Of a DNA stretch of 34,420 bases, positions 15,295 through 23,407 are shown one piece after another. The translations under genes were made by a program, and so were the position numbers. The first letter of the stretch is position 1. Every line of letters begins with the position of its first letter. Source of the DNA: Rikenellaceae bacterium (GTDB taxonomy: Bacteria > Bacteroidota > Bacteroidia > Bacteroidales > UBA932); NCBI GenBank assembly GCA_900769735.1, contig CAAGHY010000161.1, forward strand, positions 1-34,420, given 5' to 3'. The notes beneath the pieces were generated by a model, which saw only the letters and a list, made by a program, of their open reading frames with translations, was not told the origin of the DNA and searched no databases.

Positions 15295-16494
15295 TTAGGC
15301 TTTTGCGATAGCCGCAATTGCGGTATCAATGTCAGGGATATAAACAATGGCTTTCTTAGGCTCGTCTGCGATTGTCAAGTTACCTCTCCAACGCAAGTAC
15401 ATTACATAGGTATCTGTGCTTGCAACTCTCTCAACCTCCAACTCAAAGCCGCGTTTCTCGTGTAGCTGGATAACATTGATGTCACCCATAAACATCTCTT
15501 TGCCTTTAAGTTTTGAGCTTGAAAGAATTTCGCAACCCAATGCTTTCTGGAAATCAGGGAAATTAATCTTGTTTCCATTTTTGTCTCTCAAGTTGATGAA
15601 CTTAACAAGCTCGCCAGCCGATAGATATACAATATTAGGTGTGTAAGCCTCGTTGGTGCTTACCTCAATCTGAGCTTTGGCAGCAAGCATCAATGCCATT
15701 GCATCGGCATCCTCAATCTCGTTTGCCAAACCAGGAATTGCAGCGTTGAAAGCTGTTGCTGCAGCTTTGATTCCGTAGATGTGCTTTTTATTGCCCTCAT
15801 CCGAACCATCACCATTCCAGATCTCATTATCCACCTTAGCATAAATAGCTGCTGCAGACTGATTTTTGGCCCAGTTCATAAAGTAGGACATATCCTCCAT
15901 AACCTCTGAGCTGAAAGGCAAGAAGTTGCCGATTTTAGCAATCTCTCTGTAAGCCTCTGCAGCTGAAGCTGTATTGGCGGTAGCAACTGCCTGACCCTCG
16001 CCTACATAGTCTGTATGGTCAACGAATGATGCGTTAACGTACATAACGCGATTCTTATCCGCAGGGACAGTATTGCGTGGTACTCTGTTTAAGAATGAAA
16101 GAGGCGAAACGGCAGGGCCGTAAATTCTTGTGTCCTGCTGGGTTCTGTTAACATCGCCTGTCAAGCCGGATGTATCAACCTTAACTTCGTGTGAGAATCT
16201 TCCGATTTTGCCCGATTTAAGGTCTGCCATATTTGTTTTGAACTCGGCACTCTCAAAAATAGCCTTAAGCTCCTGCTCAAGTGTTTTCTCTTTTTTCTCC
16301 TCTTTCTGCTCCATAGCCTTCTTGATCTCCTTTAGGGATTCATCTACATTGTCAAATTTCTTCTCAATGTCGGTCTTGCTATCCTCCATTGACTTCTTAA
16401 CCTCCTGAAGCTCCTTTTTCACCTCAGTAGATTCGTTCTTTGCCTCTTTGATTGAGTTCTCAATCTCCTGTGCTTTTTCCTCCAACTCGTCCAT
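15295..16494 (-). CDS. Major capsid protein, HK97 fold
   Basis: 399 residues. The first 75 form a highly charged coiled coil, the delta scaffold domain of HK97-type capsid proteins, which is removed by the prohead protease. From about residue 115 the pattern is standard: SPLSFLNRVPRNTV, then YVGEGQAVATA, a FLPFSSEVMEDM helix, and a C-terminal LRWRGNLTIADEPKKAIVYI strand. It directly follows the protease gene. The cleavage site probably lies between the coil and about residue 110; I cannot place it exactly. Confidence 0.9.
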   Translation of the reverse strand: MDELEEKAQEIENSIKEAKNESTEVKKELQEVKKSMEDSKTDIEKKFDNVDESLKEIKKAMEQKEEKKEKTLEQELKAIFESAEFKTNMADLKSGKIGRFSHEVKVDTSGLTGDVNRTQQDTRIYGPAVSPLSFLNRVPRNTVPADKNRVMYVNASFVDHTDYVGEGQAVATANTASAAEAYREIAKIGNFLPFSSEVMEDMSYFMNWAKNQSAAAIYAKVDNEIWNGDGSDEGNKKHIYGIKAAATAFNAAIPGLANEIEDADAMALMLAAKAQIEVSTNEAYTPNIVYLSAGELVKFINLRDKNGNKINFPDFQKALGCEILSSSKLKGKEMFMGDINVIQLHEKRGFELEVERVASTDTYVMYLRWRGNLTIADEPKKAIVYIPDIDTAIAAIAKA

Positions 16495-16500
16495 AATACT

Positions 16501-17112
16501 TTAGTTTAGTTTGTTAATGTTTACTTTCTCCAATACCAAAGCACACATCCGCGCTTTGATTTCAGCCTTTCGGCCATCCAACTTCTCCAACTCACCCTTG
16601 AGCTGGGTGTAACTCATTTCACTGATGGCAACCTCCTCCGGCTGCTCATCTTTTCGCTCTGCCTCTGTCAATACCGCTTTGGGATTGGCTGCCCTGGAAA
16701 CAACGGAAAATTCGTAAAGGAACAGCTTGGTAAGCACCCTTACGCCATCATCCTTGTAAATGGAATCCTCAGTCCTGTAACCGATAGAGAACTCCGACAA
16801 TGCCCCATCCTCAATGAGTACTGCAACATCTTTCCCAAGTGAGGTATTGGACAGCTTGGCTCTAAACCAAAGTCCCTTCTCATCACTCTTAAGCTCCTCC
16901 ACAACACCAATAACCTTGTAGATATCGTGGTTGAAACAGAACTTAACCCTCTTAGCCTCTTCGCTGAGAAGAAAGGCATCAAAGGCACCGGCTTGGATGA
17001 TGTCTTTGTAAGAATCAATATTGCCATAAACCGCCCCATAACCCTCAATGTAAAGGTTGTTACCTTCACTCTTGACAGATACTCCTTCGTTAGTAAAACT
17101 CTTATTCTCCAT
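16501..17112 (-). CDS. Prohead protease, HK97 family
   Basis: 203 residues. The family pattern is clear: an IEGYGAVYGNID start, an AGAF motif, the catalytic His at about 62 in FNHD, and the catalytic Ser at about 109 in the SEFSIGY motif, followed by YEFSVVSRAANP. It matures the capsid by cutting the delta domain. The C-terminus is a helical Glu/Lys-rich extension that may act in scaffolding. Its ATG is preceded by no ribosome site: the eight bases before it are the U-tract of a perfect hairpin. Confidence 0.9.
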   Translation of the reverse strand: MENKSFTNEGVSVKSEGNNLYIEGYGAVYGNIDSYKDIIQAGAFDAFLLSEEAKRVKFCFNHDIYKVIGVVEELKSDEKGLWFRAKLSNTSLGKDVAVLIEDGALSEFSIGYRTEDSIYKDDGVRVLTKLFLYEFSVVSRAANPKAVLTEAERKDEQPEEVAISEMSYTQLKGELEKLDGRKAEIKARMCALVLEKVNINKLN

Positions 17113-17150
17113 AAAAAAAACGGTTTATAACAAAATTACGTTATAAACCG
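17113..17150 (-). terminator. Terminator hairpin abutting the protease start
   Basis: A perfect 11-bp stem (17140-17150 with 17121-17131) around an 8-nt loop is followed by eight T (17120-17113). The next base is the A of the protease ATG. It has the full shape of an intrinsic terminator, but inside the head operon. It may attenuate the capsid genes or block ribosome access. Confidence 0.75.
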
Positions 17151-17164
17151 CTGAAAGTTGCTGT

Positions 17165-17184
17165 ATTCCAAAATGTTGGATATA
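17165..17184 (-). promoter_or_regulatory. Shared dyad motif, copy 2
   Basis: The minus strand reads TATATCCAACATTTTGGAAT with the dyad TCCAA-N4-TTGGA. It lies in the 75-bp gap between the MuF-like gene and the protease, 14 bp upstream of the terminator hairpin. It matches 19 of 20 bases of the copy at 23388-23407. Confidence 0.55.
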
Positions 17185-17187
17185 TTT

Positions 17188-18015
17188 TTATATCATATTC
17201 AGTATATCATCATCAGTAATAAGGTTCCCACTATCATTTAAGGGTTTACGGATGCAATAACACCGGCAGTTGATGATGTTGCTTGCGCTCGCTCCATGCT
17301 TGCCATCCCTTGGGAACTCCATCAGCTCACCGCCCACATTAAAGAGATCATTCTGCCCTATGGTAACCCCATCCATAGCTACATGTGCCGGACGCGTGTT
17401 GTGTCCGCTTATGCCCCACGTCTTGGAATATTTTATTCCCAGGGACTTTATTGCCACATCTGCCGCCTCACTCATTGCGGTAAGGCTCTCAGTCTGCACA
17501 ATCCTCCTTATCTGCCACTGTTTGGTATCGCTCCACTTCTGTCGTATATGCGCTTCCACCTCGCTGACAATCTTCTCCACGCCCTCCGTTGAGTGTTCAT
17601 CCACATATTGCAGTATTGTATTGATAACCCACTCCTTCAACGTACCAGATACAATGACAATCTTGTTACCCATCTGGCTCCCCATCCACTCATATAAGGC
17701 CCTCTCCCAGGTGTTCATATCCTCAGCAGCCTTTACGTTAAGGAAATTACGGATTGCCCTTTCCCCTGCGGGTTGTCCGGCTGCCCAATACATATCCATG
17801 AACCACTTTTTCAAATATGGCTCCTTTACCTCTTCCCTTGCCCATTGCTCCCATTCAGATATGGGCAACTTCTTAAGGCCTTTTGCAATGGAGTTCACAA
17901 GGCGGGTGCGCTGCTTGTCCAGCCTGGTCTCAAAAGGCAAGGAGGCAGAAAGAACCTTCTGCCGTAGCAAATCCTCCTGCCTCCTGTATGCTGGTGATAT
18001 CTTTACCTTCTTCAT
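17188..18015 (-). CDS. MuF-like minor head protein
   Basis: 275 residues. The last 100 carry the phage Mu protein F-like pattern: RIVQTESLTAMSEAAD, a TWGISGHNTRPAHVAMDG motif, then EFPRDGKHGASASNIINCRCY. The domain is found in SPP1 gp7-type proteins that enter the prohead with the portal. The N-terminal part is helical. It overlaps the portal stop by 4 bp (ATGA). There is no toxin domain fused to it. The capsid genes follow after a 75-bp gap with regulatory signals. Confidence 0.85.
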   Translation of the reverse strand: MKKVKISPAYRRQEDLLRQKVLSASLPFETRLDKQRTRLVNSIAKGLKKLPISEWEQWAREEVKEPYLKKWFMDMYWAAGQPAGERAIRNFLNVKAAEDMNTWERALYEWMGSQMGNKIVIVSGTLKEWVINTILQYVDEHSTEGVEKIVSEVEAHIRQKWSDTKQWQIRRIVQTESLTAMSEAADVAIKSLGIKYSKTWGISGHNTRPAHVAMDGVTIGQNDLFNVGGELMEFPRDGKHGASASNIINCRCYCIRKPLNDSGNLITDDDILNMI

Positions 18016-19274
18016 TCTGTAGGCTCGTTTATATCGTAAACCATTTCTCCAAACTGTACGCCCAACGATATCATAGGCTCATTGGCATAAGACTTGTTGA
18101 TTGGAGGGTAACCGTATGCCTCGCGCTTCTCGTTCAACGAGGCGTGCATCAGTCCCAAGTTGGTCAGTATCTCCGTAGGGGAGTTCTTTAGTACGTCAAT
18201 CTTATCCCTGTTGATGATAAATTTAAGCCCTTTGGTATCATTGAACATCTTGTTGCAATAACTCATAAGGTCGTTGCAAAACTCCTCCACCATAGGAATG
18301 GCAATACTCTCATATTCGGTCTTCCTTGCCTCCCTTGCATTCTCGTATTTGCTCTGTCCATAGTAAAGGTCTATCGGGAATTGATAAGCAAAACACAAGG
18401 CGGTAACGCTGTCTTTTGAAGAATCCAGCAGCCCCAGCTCCACAGGGGTGGAACCAAGTTTGTGTACCTCAATGCCGGTACGCAAATATTTTGTTTTGTT
18501 GATGTTCTTCTCGCTGTTTAGCTCCCTCTCAAGGTCAGCTGTATCTTTAGGCATAAGACCCATAGCATCAGGCTTTGGAGTAATAAGGTTGTTTACACCT
18601 CCGTTGCTTATGCCGGTGTTCTGCCTTTTTTTCGCATTGCGGATAATCTGCACACTTGCGGCTGCAGCCTGCAGAGGAGAAAAGCCAAAGAATGAATCCA
18701 AGTCCGGATTGATATAGAAACTCTGCCAAACTTCATCCATGCCAAGCGTCTCATTGTTTCCAAGCTCTAATGTGATACCCTTTACCGGCTCTCTCCATCC
18801 TAATTTTTTAATCATTACCTTTTCCCCAGGAACCAAGTACATGGCCTTTATCTGCCTCTTGGAACCGACTGTCTTTTCGCAGTAGGTAAACACATCTCCA
18901 TATATGAGCTTCTGGGTGGCCCACCCCACAAGGAACCTCTGCAGGTTATATCTGTCATTCGGTTGGCGCAACATATCCAAGAGCCAATGGCTCTCAATCT
19001 CCTTTTCGGTCTTTTCATCCACCAGCTCAATATACTTGCCTATCTCTCCGCATCGTGTTGCTATGCGGTTAACGAGACCGAACACCGAATCAGTCCCTTT
19101 GTAACAAGCAAGCAGCTCTCTCCTATCAACGGGAGAAAACTCCAACATCTCCCCTCCGTATGGAAAGATTTGCTTGAACAATCTGTTAAGTTCATTCTGA
19201 TTGTCATAATAGCCTTTAACCTCTTGTTTAAGGCTCTCTAACTCCTTCTTTGCCTTTCTGCCAAATAAATCCAT
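18012..19274 (-). CDS. Portal protein, HK97 family
   Basis: About 420 residues from the ATG at 19274. A TTG ten codons upstream lies inside the terminase gene and is less likely. The family pattern is clear: a GTDSVFGLVNRIATRCGEIG helix near the start, LIYGDVFTY, IYLVP-like strands, a LDSFFGFSPLQAAAASVQI wing motif, and a C-terminal stem with AREARKTEYESIAIPMVEE. It forms the dodecameric DNA entry channel. The C-terminus is short, typical of HK97-type portals. Confidence 0.9.
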   Translation of the reverse strand: MDLFGRKAKKELESLKQEVKGYYDNQNELNRLFKQIFPYGGEMLEFSPVDRRELLACYKGTDSVFGLVNRIATRCGEIGKYIELVDEKTEKEIESHWLLDMLRQPNDRYNLQRFLVGWATQKLIYGDVFTYCEKTVGSKRQIKAMYLVPGEKVMIKKLGWREPVKGITLELGNNETLGMDEVWQSFYINPDLDSFFGFSPLQAAAASVQIIRNAKKRQNTGISNGGVNNLITPKPDAMGLMPKDTADLERELNSEKNINKTKYLRTGIEVHKLGSTPVELGLLDSSKDSVTALCFAYQFPIDLYYGQSKYENAREARKTEYESIAIPMVEEFCNDLMSYCNKMFNDTKGLKFIINRDKIDVLKNSPTEILTNLGLMHASLNEKREAYGYPPINKSYANEPMISLGVQFGEMVYDINEPTE

Positions 19275-19290
19275 AATTCTGCCTTTTAAA

Positions 19291-20709
19291 TTAGTTTTCT
19301 CCAATTTTATTTGATACCCCCAACCTACGCAGGTGTGTCACACCGCCATAGTTGATAGCATCCATACAGTGGTCGTTGCCGTCTTGTGGCTTGTTGATGT
19401 ATATGCTTGTATCATTCTTTTTTGTTTGCCATTTATAACGGCTATACTCTCCCTCTATATTGGCTCCGATATACTTCACATTAAAATACTTCAGGTATTC
19501 AATACGTCCTACCTTGTCAGTATTTGTTGCTGGAACTGAGTTAATGTCGTGGTGTGTCCTCATCTCATAAATCTGCTCCGGCCTTGTTGGGTCGCAATAT
19601 ACCTCCTCCAACAGCCTGAGAAGTCTGCCCAACCTATCCTGTACAATCTGCCTCTCAATATCAGAAGCTATAATTTTTGCCCCTTTTCCTCGCCCATCTT
19701 CCAATATCTCATCATCGGTGTAGGATTGCTCCCCTATCCAACATTTGCCGTTAAAATGGACTATTTCCCAATCCTCACCTTGATACAGCAAAGTTTTTCT
19801 ATTGAGTATATCCTTACGGATAACATCTGCAGCAAAGGAAGTCAGTCGGCCCATCTCATAGCACAACTCCTTTGCGTATAAGGTGTGTGTGTCATCATCA
19901 AAACACAAACGGACTATCGCCATAGGGTCGTTAGCAAATCCCCAATCCACTCCATACCAACACGGCAAATTGATAGGATACTTTTCCTCGCTGATTTTTA
20001 TCCAGCCTTGATAGATATTGCCTTTCGTGAGCTTCTTCCATTTACCCAAGTACAAATTATCGTACTTGTCAGGATCAGCAGCCTTGCACTTTTCAGCCAT
20101 CTGCCGGAATTTAACATCAATGTAAGGGTTCTCCAGATAAGTGGTATGGATATAAGTCACATCATCCTTTGAGCCGTTCCACACATCATACACACCATTC
20201 CCCTCAAAGAACTTTCTGTAAATGAAATGCGTCTCATCCTGAGCATTGAGGATAAGCCACACCTGTAACTTATACCTCGCATCGCGTATTGACAAGTCTA
20301 TTGTATCAAATATGCTCTCATCCACCAACTCCTCGCTCTCATCGTTTACCCACATTTTGAGTTTTGGGATGGATTTAAGAGCTGCAGTATTTATTCCGTT
20401 GGAGGTCTTTATACCCCTGAACAGAATTTTACCGCCACTCTCAAGGTTGATGTAATCGTTGCCGGATTTGTGGAACTTGTTGCGCCACCCCAACTCGTCC
20501 AGCTTGCTCTCAAACTCTGGGAAGATAGATTGTTCTGCATTGGTAAGTGTGTAGCGGGTATAGAGTATCACACCATCATCCTTGTCTGATTCCAACAAAA
20601 TAAGGGTAGCCGTAGAAAATGACTTCATACTTCCTCGGCCACCCGCTATTATCTTGTACCTATCGTTAGATGTCAGTAGCGGTTCAAACTTATAATGCAA
20701 CTCAATCAC
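19291..20709 (-). CDS. terL: Terminase large subunit, PBSX type
   Basis: 472 residues starting with GTG at 20709, overlapping the small terminase stop by 8 bp. The ATPase has a Walker A at 23-30 (GGRGSMKS, with Met where Gly or Ala is usual) and a Walker B at 116-123 (LKMWVNDE). The nuclease has Asp 254 in GVDWGFAND, an Asp at about 372 in the YCDPTRPE motif and acidic residues near 442-449 (DGNDHCMDAI). It cuts and pumps DNA into proheads. An unusual Trp/Gly/Asp-rich stretch at about 310-342 lies inside the nuclease domain. Confidence 0.9.
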   Translation of the reverse strand: MIELHYKFEPLLTSNDRYKIIAGGRGSMKSFSTATLILLESDKDDGVILYTRYTLTNAEQSIFPEFESKLDELGWRNKFHKSGNDYINLESGGKILFRGIKTSNGINTAALKSIPKLKMWVNDESEELVDESIFDTIDLSIRDARYKLQVWLILNAQDETHFIYRKFFEGNGVYDVWNGSKDDVTYIHTTYLENPYIDVKFRQMAEKCKAADPDKYDNLYLGKWKKLTKGNIYQGWIKISEEKYPINLPCWYGVDWGFANDPMAIVRLCFDDDTHTLYAKELCYEMGRLTSFAADVIRKDILNRKTLLYQGEDWEIVHFNGKCWIGEQSYTDDEILEDGRGKGAKIIASDIERQIVQDRLGRLLRLLEEVYCDPTRPEQIYEMRTHHDINSVPATNTDKVGRIEYLKYFNVKYIGANIEGEYSRYKWQTKKNDTSIYINKPQDGNDHCMDAINYGGVTHLRRLGVSNKIGEN

Positions 20710-21100
20710 AACTCTGCTCCTCTTTTGGTTTTGTGAATATCACCACAGCTTTGTTTTTCTCCAGATTCTCATTGTAGTTCTCGGTCACCTGCTTAGGCTT
20801 GCCGAACAGACGATCCATTATATCCATCAGCACTTGCCACCCGTTTCTGCCACCCAAAGCATTGATGGCAAGCTCCAGGATGAAGCCATACTCCCCTTTA
20901 TCCTTCTCATCCTTGAGGAATGATATTGCCTCCTCTCGGCTGTTGAAGGTGGTTGCCTTGTAAAGGATGGAATACATCCTCTGCTGAGCATCCTTGGGGA
21001 TGGCTCCTATCTGGTTACATAGTCTTGCTTGTCTGCCGGTCTTCCCCTTTGGCTGATTCTCCTTGCTGAACCGATATTTATTTCCTTTTGCAAATGGCAT
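20702..21100 (-). CDS. Terminase small subunit candidate
   Basis: 132 residues. The N-terminus is basic with a SKENQPKGKTGRQA motif, like the DUF5681-type small terminases. A helical part (KDAQQRMYSILYKATTF) follows, then a Lys/Glu tail. It is placed directly before terL and overlaps it, the normal place of the DNA-recognition subunit. The 140-bp noncoding region upstream would then be the natural cos or pac area. Confidence 0.65.
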   Translation of the reverse strand: MPFAKGNKYRFSKENQPKGKTGRQARLCNQIGAIPKDAQQRMYSILYKATTFNSREEAISFLKDEKDKGEYGFILELAINALGGRNGWQVLMDIMDRLFGKPKQVTENYNENLEKNKAVVIFTKPKEEQSCD

Positions 21101-21128
21101 ATAAATGCGTATTTATGCGTTATTTTTG

Positions 21129-21244
21129 TATCTTTGTTCCATTGGAAGGATGTCAGGCGCAACCGTATGCGTTGTTGCAATATCCAACCTCTTAGGCGGG
21201 TAGTACAACGGACGTTTTTCGTGAAGGGCTGCCCGCTGTTTTTA
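21129..21244 (+). ncRNA. Plus-strand small RNA or cos/pac candidate
   Basis: The plus strand has a perfect -7 box TATCTTTG at 21129-21136, although no good -33 box. About 100 nt of structured sequence follows: GGAT (21148 area) closing on ATCC with an inner GCAAC/GTTGC stem. It ends in an 8-bp hairpin (21196-21203 with 21229-21236, one G-U) followed by TGTTTTTA. This is the only plus-strand transcription signal I found. The gap between two genes just upstream of terS also suits a cos or pac site, and the dyads could serve terminase binding. Confidence 0.35.
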
Positions 21245-21733
21245 TCCAATATCTCCTACAGCATACAAGTAGTATGGCTTCCCTTCTCCTTGTTTTGGTT
21301 CATAAGCAATCTTAAAAAAGATACCTCGTCCCGTCTTATCCTTGTATCTAAAAAACAACTCTTTTCCATCTTTACGACCTTTATACAATGCGTGACTTGT
21401 CGGTACATACTCTGAAACTGATAACAGCTGGTCTACATTTATCATTGAACGGTGGCTCATATACTTACCGCTCAGGGTCAGCATTGCGTCTCTTGTAAAA
21501 TGCGCTATCCCTCCTTGTGTAAACTGAACCGTTATATCTTTTCCTCCCGCATTTAGATTAACCGATTTATCCTGAACATTTTTATAAACTATTGCGCTTA
21601 CCTTACCGGCTAATGACTGAACAGCCTTCTTTCGCGCCTCCGGCAACTCATAATATTCTTTCCTGGTTCCGTTTACCGTAAAAATATCTCCCTTCCATTT
21701 TGAGGCCCTAACATGCCCCGCCGTTTTCGCCAT
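21242..21733 (-). CDS. MAKTxGxVR protein, possible PBECR-type nuclease
   Basis: 163 residues. It starts with MAKTAGHVR, almost the same as the next gene upstream. The C-terminal 60 residues have a strand-rich pattern (HALYKGRKDGKELFFRYKD, FFKIAYEP, YYLYAVGDI). This recalls the small phage-linked barnase/EndoU/ColicinE5-like RNase folds that sit beside MuF and ParB genes. No catalytic residues can be confirmed by eye. Its place between ParB-like and terminase genes fits that context. The call is tentative. Confidence 0.5.
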   Translation of the reverse strand: MAKTAGHVRASKWKGDIFTVNGTRKEYYELPEARKKAVQSLAGKVSAIVYKNVQDKSVNLNAGGKDITVQFTQGGIAHFTRDAMLTLSGKYMSHRSMINVDQLLSVSEYVPTSHALYKGRKDGKELFFRYKDKTGRGIFFKIAYEPKQGEGKPYYLYAVGDIG

Positions 21734-21736
21734 TAC

Positions 21737-22036
21737 CTAAAAATTAAAAATATCTCCGCCTACTTGCTTTTTGTATTGATTGTTTAACCATTTGGAAATA
21801 TCCCTACTACCAACCACATCTGCACCTCTCTCTGTTATAGCAAACTCAATTGTTGCAGTCCTGTTATTGATACCAAATTTCCCCATAACTTTATCAATCC
21901 AATCCTCGCCTTTTTGACGATTCTTAAACTCCTTACTAATTACCCTCAAGTCTCCAGATGATGTTCTTAAACCTGCCGAAAATAGGAATGGTTCATTTTT
22001 CCTATTTCCTCTTACTCCGCCTGATGTCTTTGCCAT
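21737..22036 (-). CDS. MAKTxGxVR protein, unknown function
   Basis: 99 residues with a good ribosome site (AAAGGGAGGT). The N-terminus MAKTSGGVRGNRKN matches the start of the neighbouring 163-residue protein, while the rest differs: a short strand region and a helical end with SKWLNNQYKKQ. Similar starts occur, as I remember, on variable proteins next to Bacteroidetes phage head genes, some with toxin-like ends. The body is not recognised. It could be the partner (for example an antidote) of the gene downstream. Confidence 0.5.
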   Translation of the reverse strand: MAKTSGGVRGNRKNEPFLFSAGLRTSSGDLRVISKEFKNRQKGEDWIDKVMGKFGINNRTATIEFAITERGADVVGSRDISKWLNNQYKKQVGGDIFNF

Positions 22037-22038
22037 AA

Positions 22039-23112
22039 TTACCTCCCTTTATTTTGCATAAACTGTTCAACATATATCAACCCGTTCTCCTTCGCCACTT
22101 GTTCAATTTTCGCCCCGCCACCGTAAACAATCATATTCGGCTTCTCCAAACCGGAAATCTGCTTTGCAACCTCAATTTCCTCCAACAAGTACTCAATCCT
22201 ATCTGTGTACCCTCTTGTGGCAAAAGCATTGTATCCTTTCGGTATTCCAAGCATATTGTACTTCTGGAACTTCCTTGCCACATTCAGGTCTGCATATACC
22301 TTGATGCCGCATTCCTGGTAATACCTTGCAATCCACCTCTTTTTGTAGATCTGTTGCAAGCCAAATGCTATTGGTGTTGTATCAAACAGAGAAAGGTTCG
22401 GCTCCACTACCGCAGCGCATCCGCTATTGATCACAACTGTTGGGTCTTTCCAAATTGCCTCAAAGCGGTAGTCCTCCACATAGAAACAATATGTTGCAAT
22501 ATCCTTACGCAGTCTACTATCCGCACCCCAAGCCGCAAACGGCAATAACAGCCCTCTCTCCGGCTGTTGCTCCATCAGCAGGTTGGGAATATCATACTCA
22601 TTGTCACTATCGTATAGCCGGTCCCCCAGCATCATTGCGTAGTAGTCAATCTTCTCCTGCAGATCATCATCCGGCTCCTCCTCCTTCCCCTTCTTGGGTT
22701 TCTCCTCCTCTCCCCAGCTCACATCAACACCCCAATCCTTAAGCTGACCTTTTTCCCACTCCGTCTGTAAACAATCCGGATCCCATTCTCCGTAATGGAT
22801 GTTATCTTTAATAACAATCTGATTAACTGTTTCCTTTGAAGTTTCTGTGGGAAGAACCTTTACCGGTGCAGTCTTATATCCCAATGCCTTTAATGCCTTG
22901 TAGCGCAAATTACCACGAATAACAACCAACTCGCCATTGTTATCATAGGCGGTCATTTCGTTTACTTCAAGCATCAGAGGGGTTTCCTCTATGCTCTTTT
23001 TCATATTCTCAATTGCCCTTTTCGTGGCCTTTCTTGGATTGGTAGGCACACCCTCTATTTGCCCCTTATTGGGTGTAAGTTTCTTTAACTCTATTTCTTG
23101 CGCCTGTATCAT
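22039..23112 (-). CDS. ParB-like domain fused to DUF4417
   Basis: 357 residues. The N-terminal 100 have the ParB/Srx-like nuclease fold: NPRKATKRAIENMKKSIEETPLMLE, then VIRGNLRYKALKALGY and KDNIHYGEWD. A linker rich in Glu and Lys (about 135-150) follows. The C-terminal 150 residues match, from memory, DUF4417: TYCFYVEDYRFEAIW, VEPNLSLFDTTPIAFGLQ and ARYYQECGIKVYADLN. ParB-like domains in phage head-packaging regions may act as DNA-binding NTPases or nucleases. The combination is unusual. Four-base overlap with the HTH gene. Confidence 0.75.
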   Translation of the reverse strand: MIQAQEIELKKLTPNKGQIEGVPTNPRKATKRAIENMKKSIEETPLMLEVNEMTAYDNNGELVVIRGNLRYKALKALGYKTAPVKVLPTETSKETVNQIVIKDNIHYGEWDPDCLQTEWEKGQLKDWGVDVSWGEEEKPKKGKEEEPDDDLQEKIDYYAMMLGDRLYDSDNEYDIPNLLMEQQPERGLLLPFAAWGADSRLRKDIATYCFYVEDYRFEAIWKDPTVVINSGCAAVVEPNLSLFDTTPIAFGLQQIYKKRWIARYYQECGIKVYADLNVARKFQKYNMLGIPKGYNAFATRGYTDRIEYLLEEIEVAKQISGLEKPNMIVYGGGAKIEQVAKENGLIYVEQFMQNKGR

Positions 23113-23366
23113 AACATCAGCCCTCTGCTTTGGATATATTTCTCAATACGGCATAATGCCTTGAATGAAACTCTCTTACCCTTACGGACACTATCCACCG
23201 TGTCCCACTTCAGCCCCGTACCCTTCGCAATCTCATAAAGGGGAATCTGCTTGAGAACCGCCCTGAATCTCCGCGAGATGTCGCGCAACTTCTCCTGCTC
23301 AAATTCCTGATATTCCCTATCTGTAACTACACCGTTCATTTTACATTGTTTTTCAAAGTTAACCAT
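23109..23366 (-). CDS. Small HTH regulator
   Basis: 85 residues. The C-terminal half has an Xre/Cro-like helix-turn-helix (about 44-80: IPLYEIAKGTGLKWDTVDSVRKGKRVSFKALCRIEKYI). The N-terminal half is a charged helix. It is the first gene after the accessory block and is coupled to the ParB-like gene by a 4-bp overlap, so it may control the late operon. A copy of the shared dyad motif lies 22 bp before its start, which would suit autoregulation. Confidence 0.78.
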   Translation of the reverse strand: MVNFEKQCKMNGVVTDREYQEFEQEKLRDISRRFRAVLKQIPLYEIAKGTGLKWDTVDSVRKGKRVSFKALCRIEKYIQSRGLML

Positions 23367-23387
23367 TTAGTAATCAAATAGTTCACT

Positions 23388-23407
23388 ATTCCAAAAAGTT
23401 GGATATA
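23388..23407 (-). promoter_or_regulatory. Shared dyad motif, copy 3
   Basis: The minus strand reads TATATCCAACTTTTTGGAAT, with dyad TCCAA-N4-TTGGA, directly after the stop of the RusA gene and 22 bp before the HTH gene. It may be the operator of the HTH protein or part of a late promoter. Confidence 0.55.

Noticed and set aside
21007..21249. 80-residue minus-strand frame across the terS upstream gap
   Set aside because: It overlaps the start of the small terminase in another frame and its composition is not protein-like; the gap looks structural.
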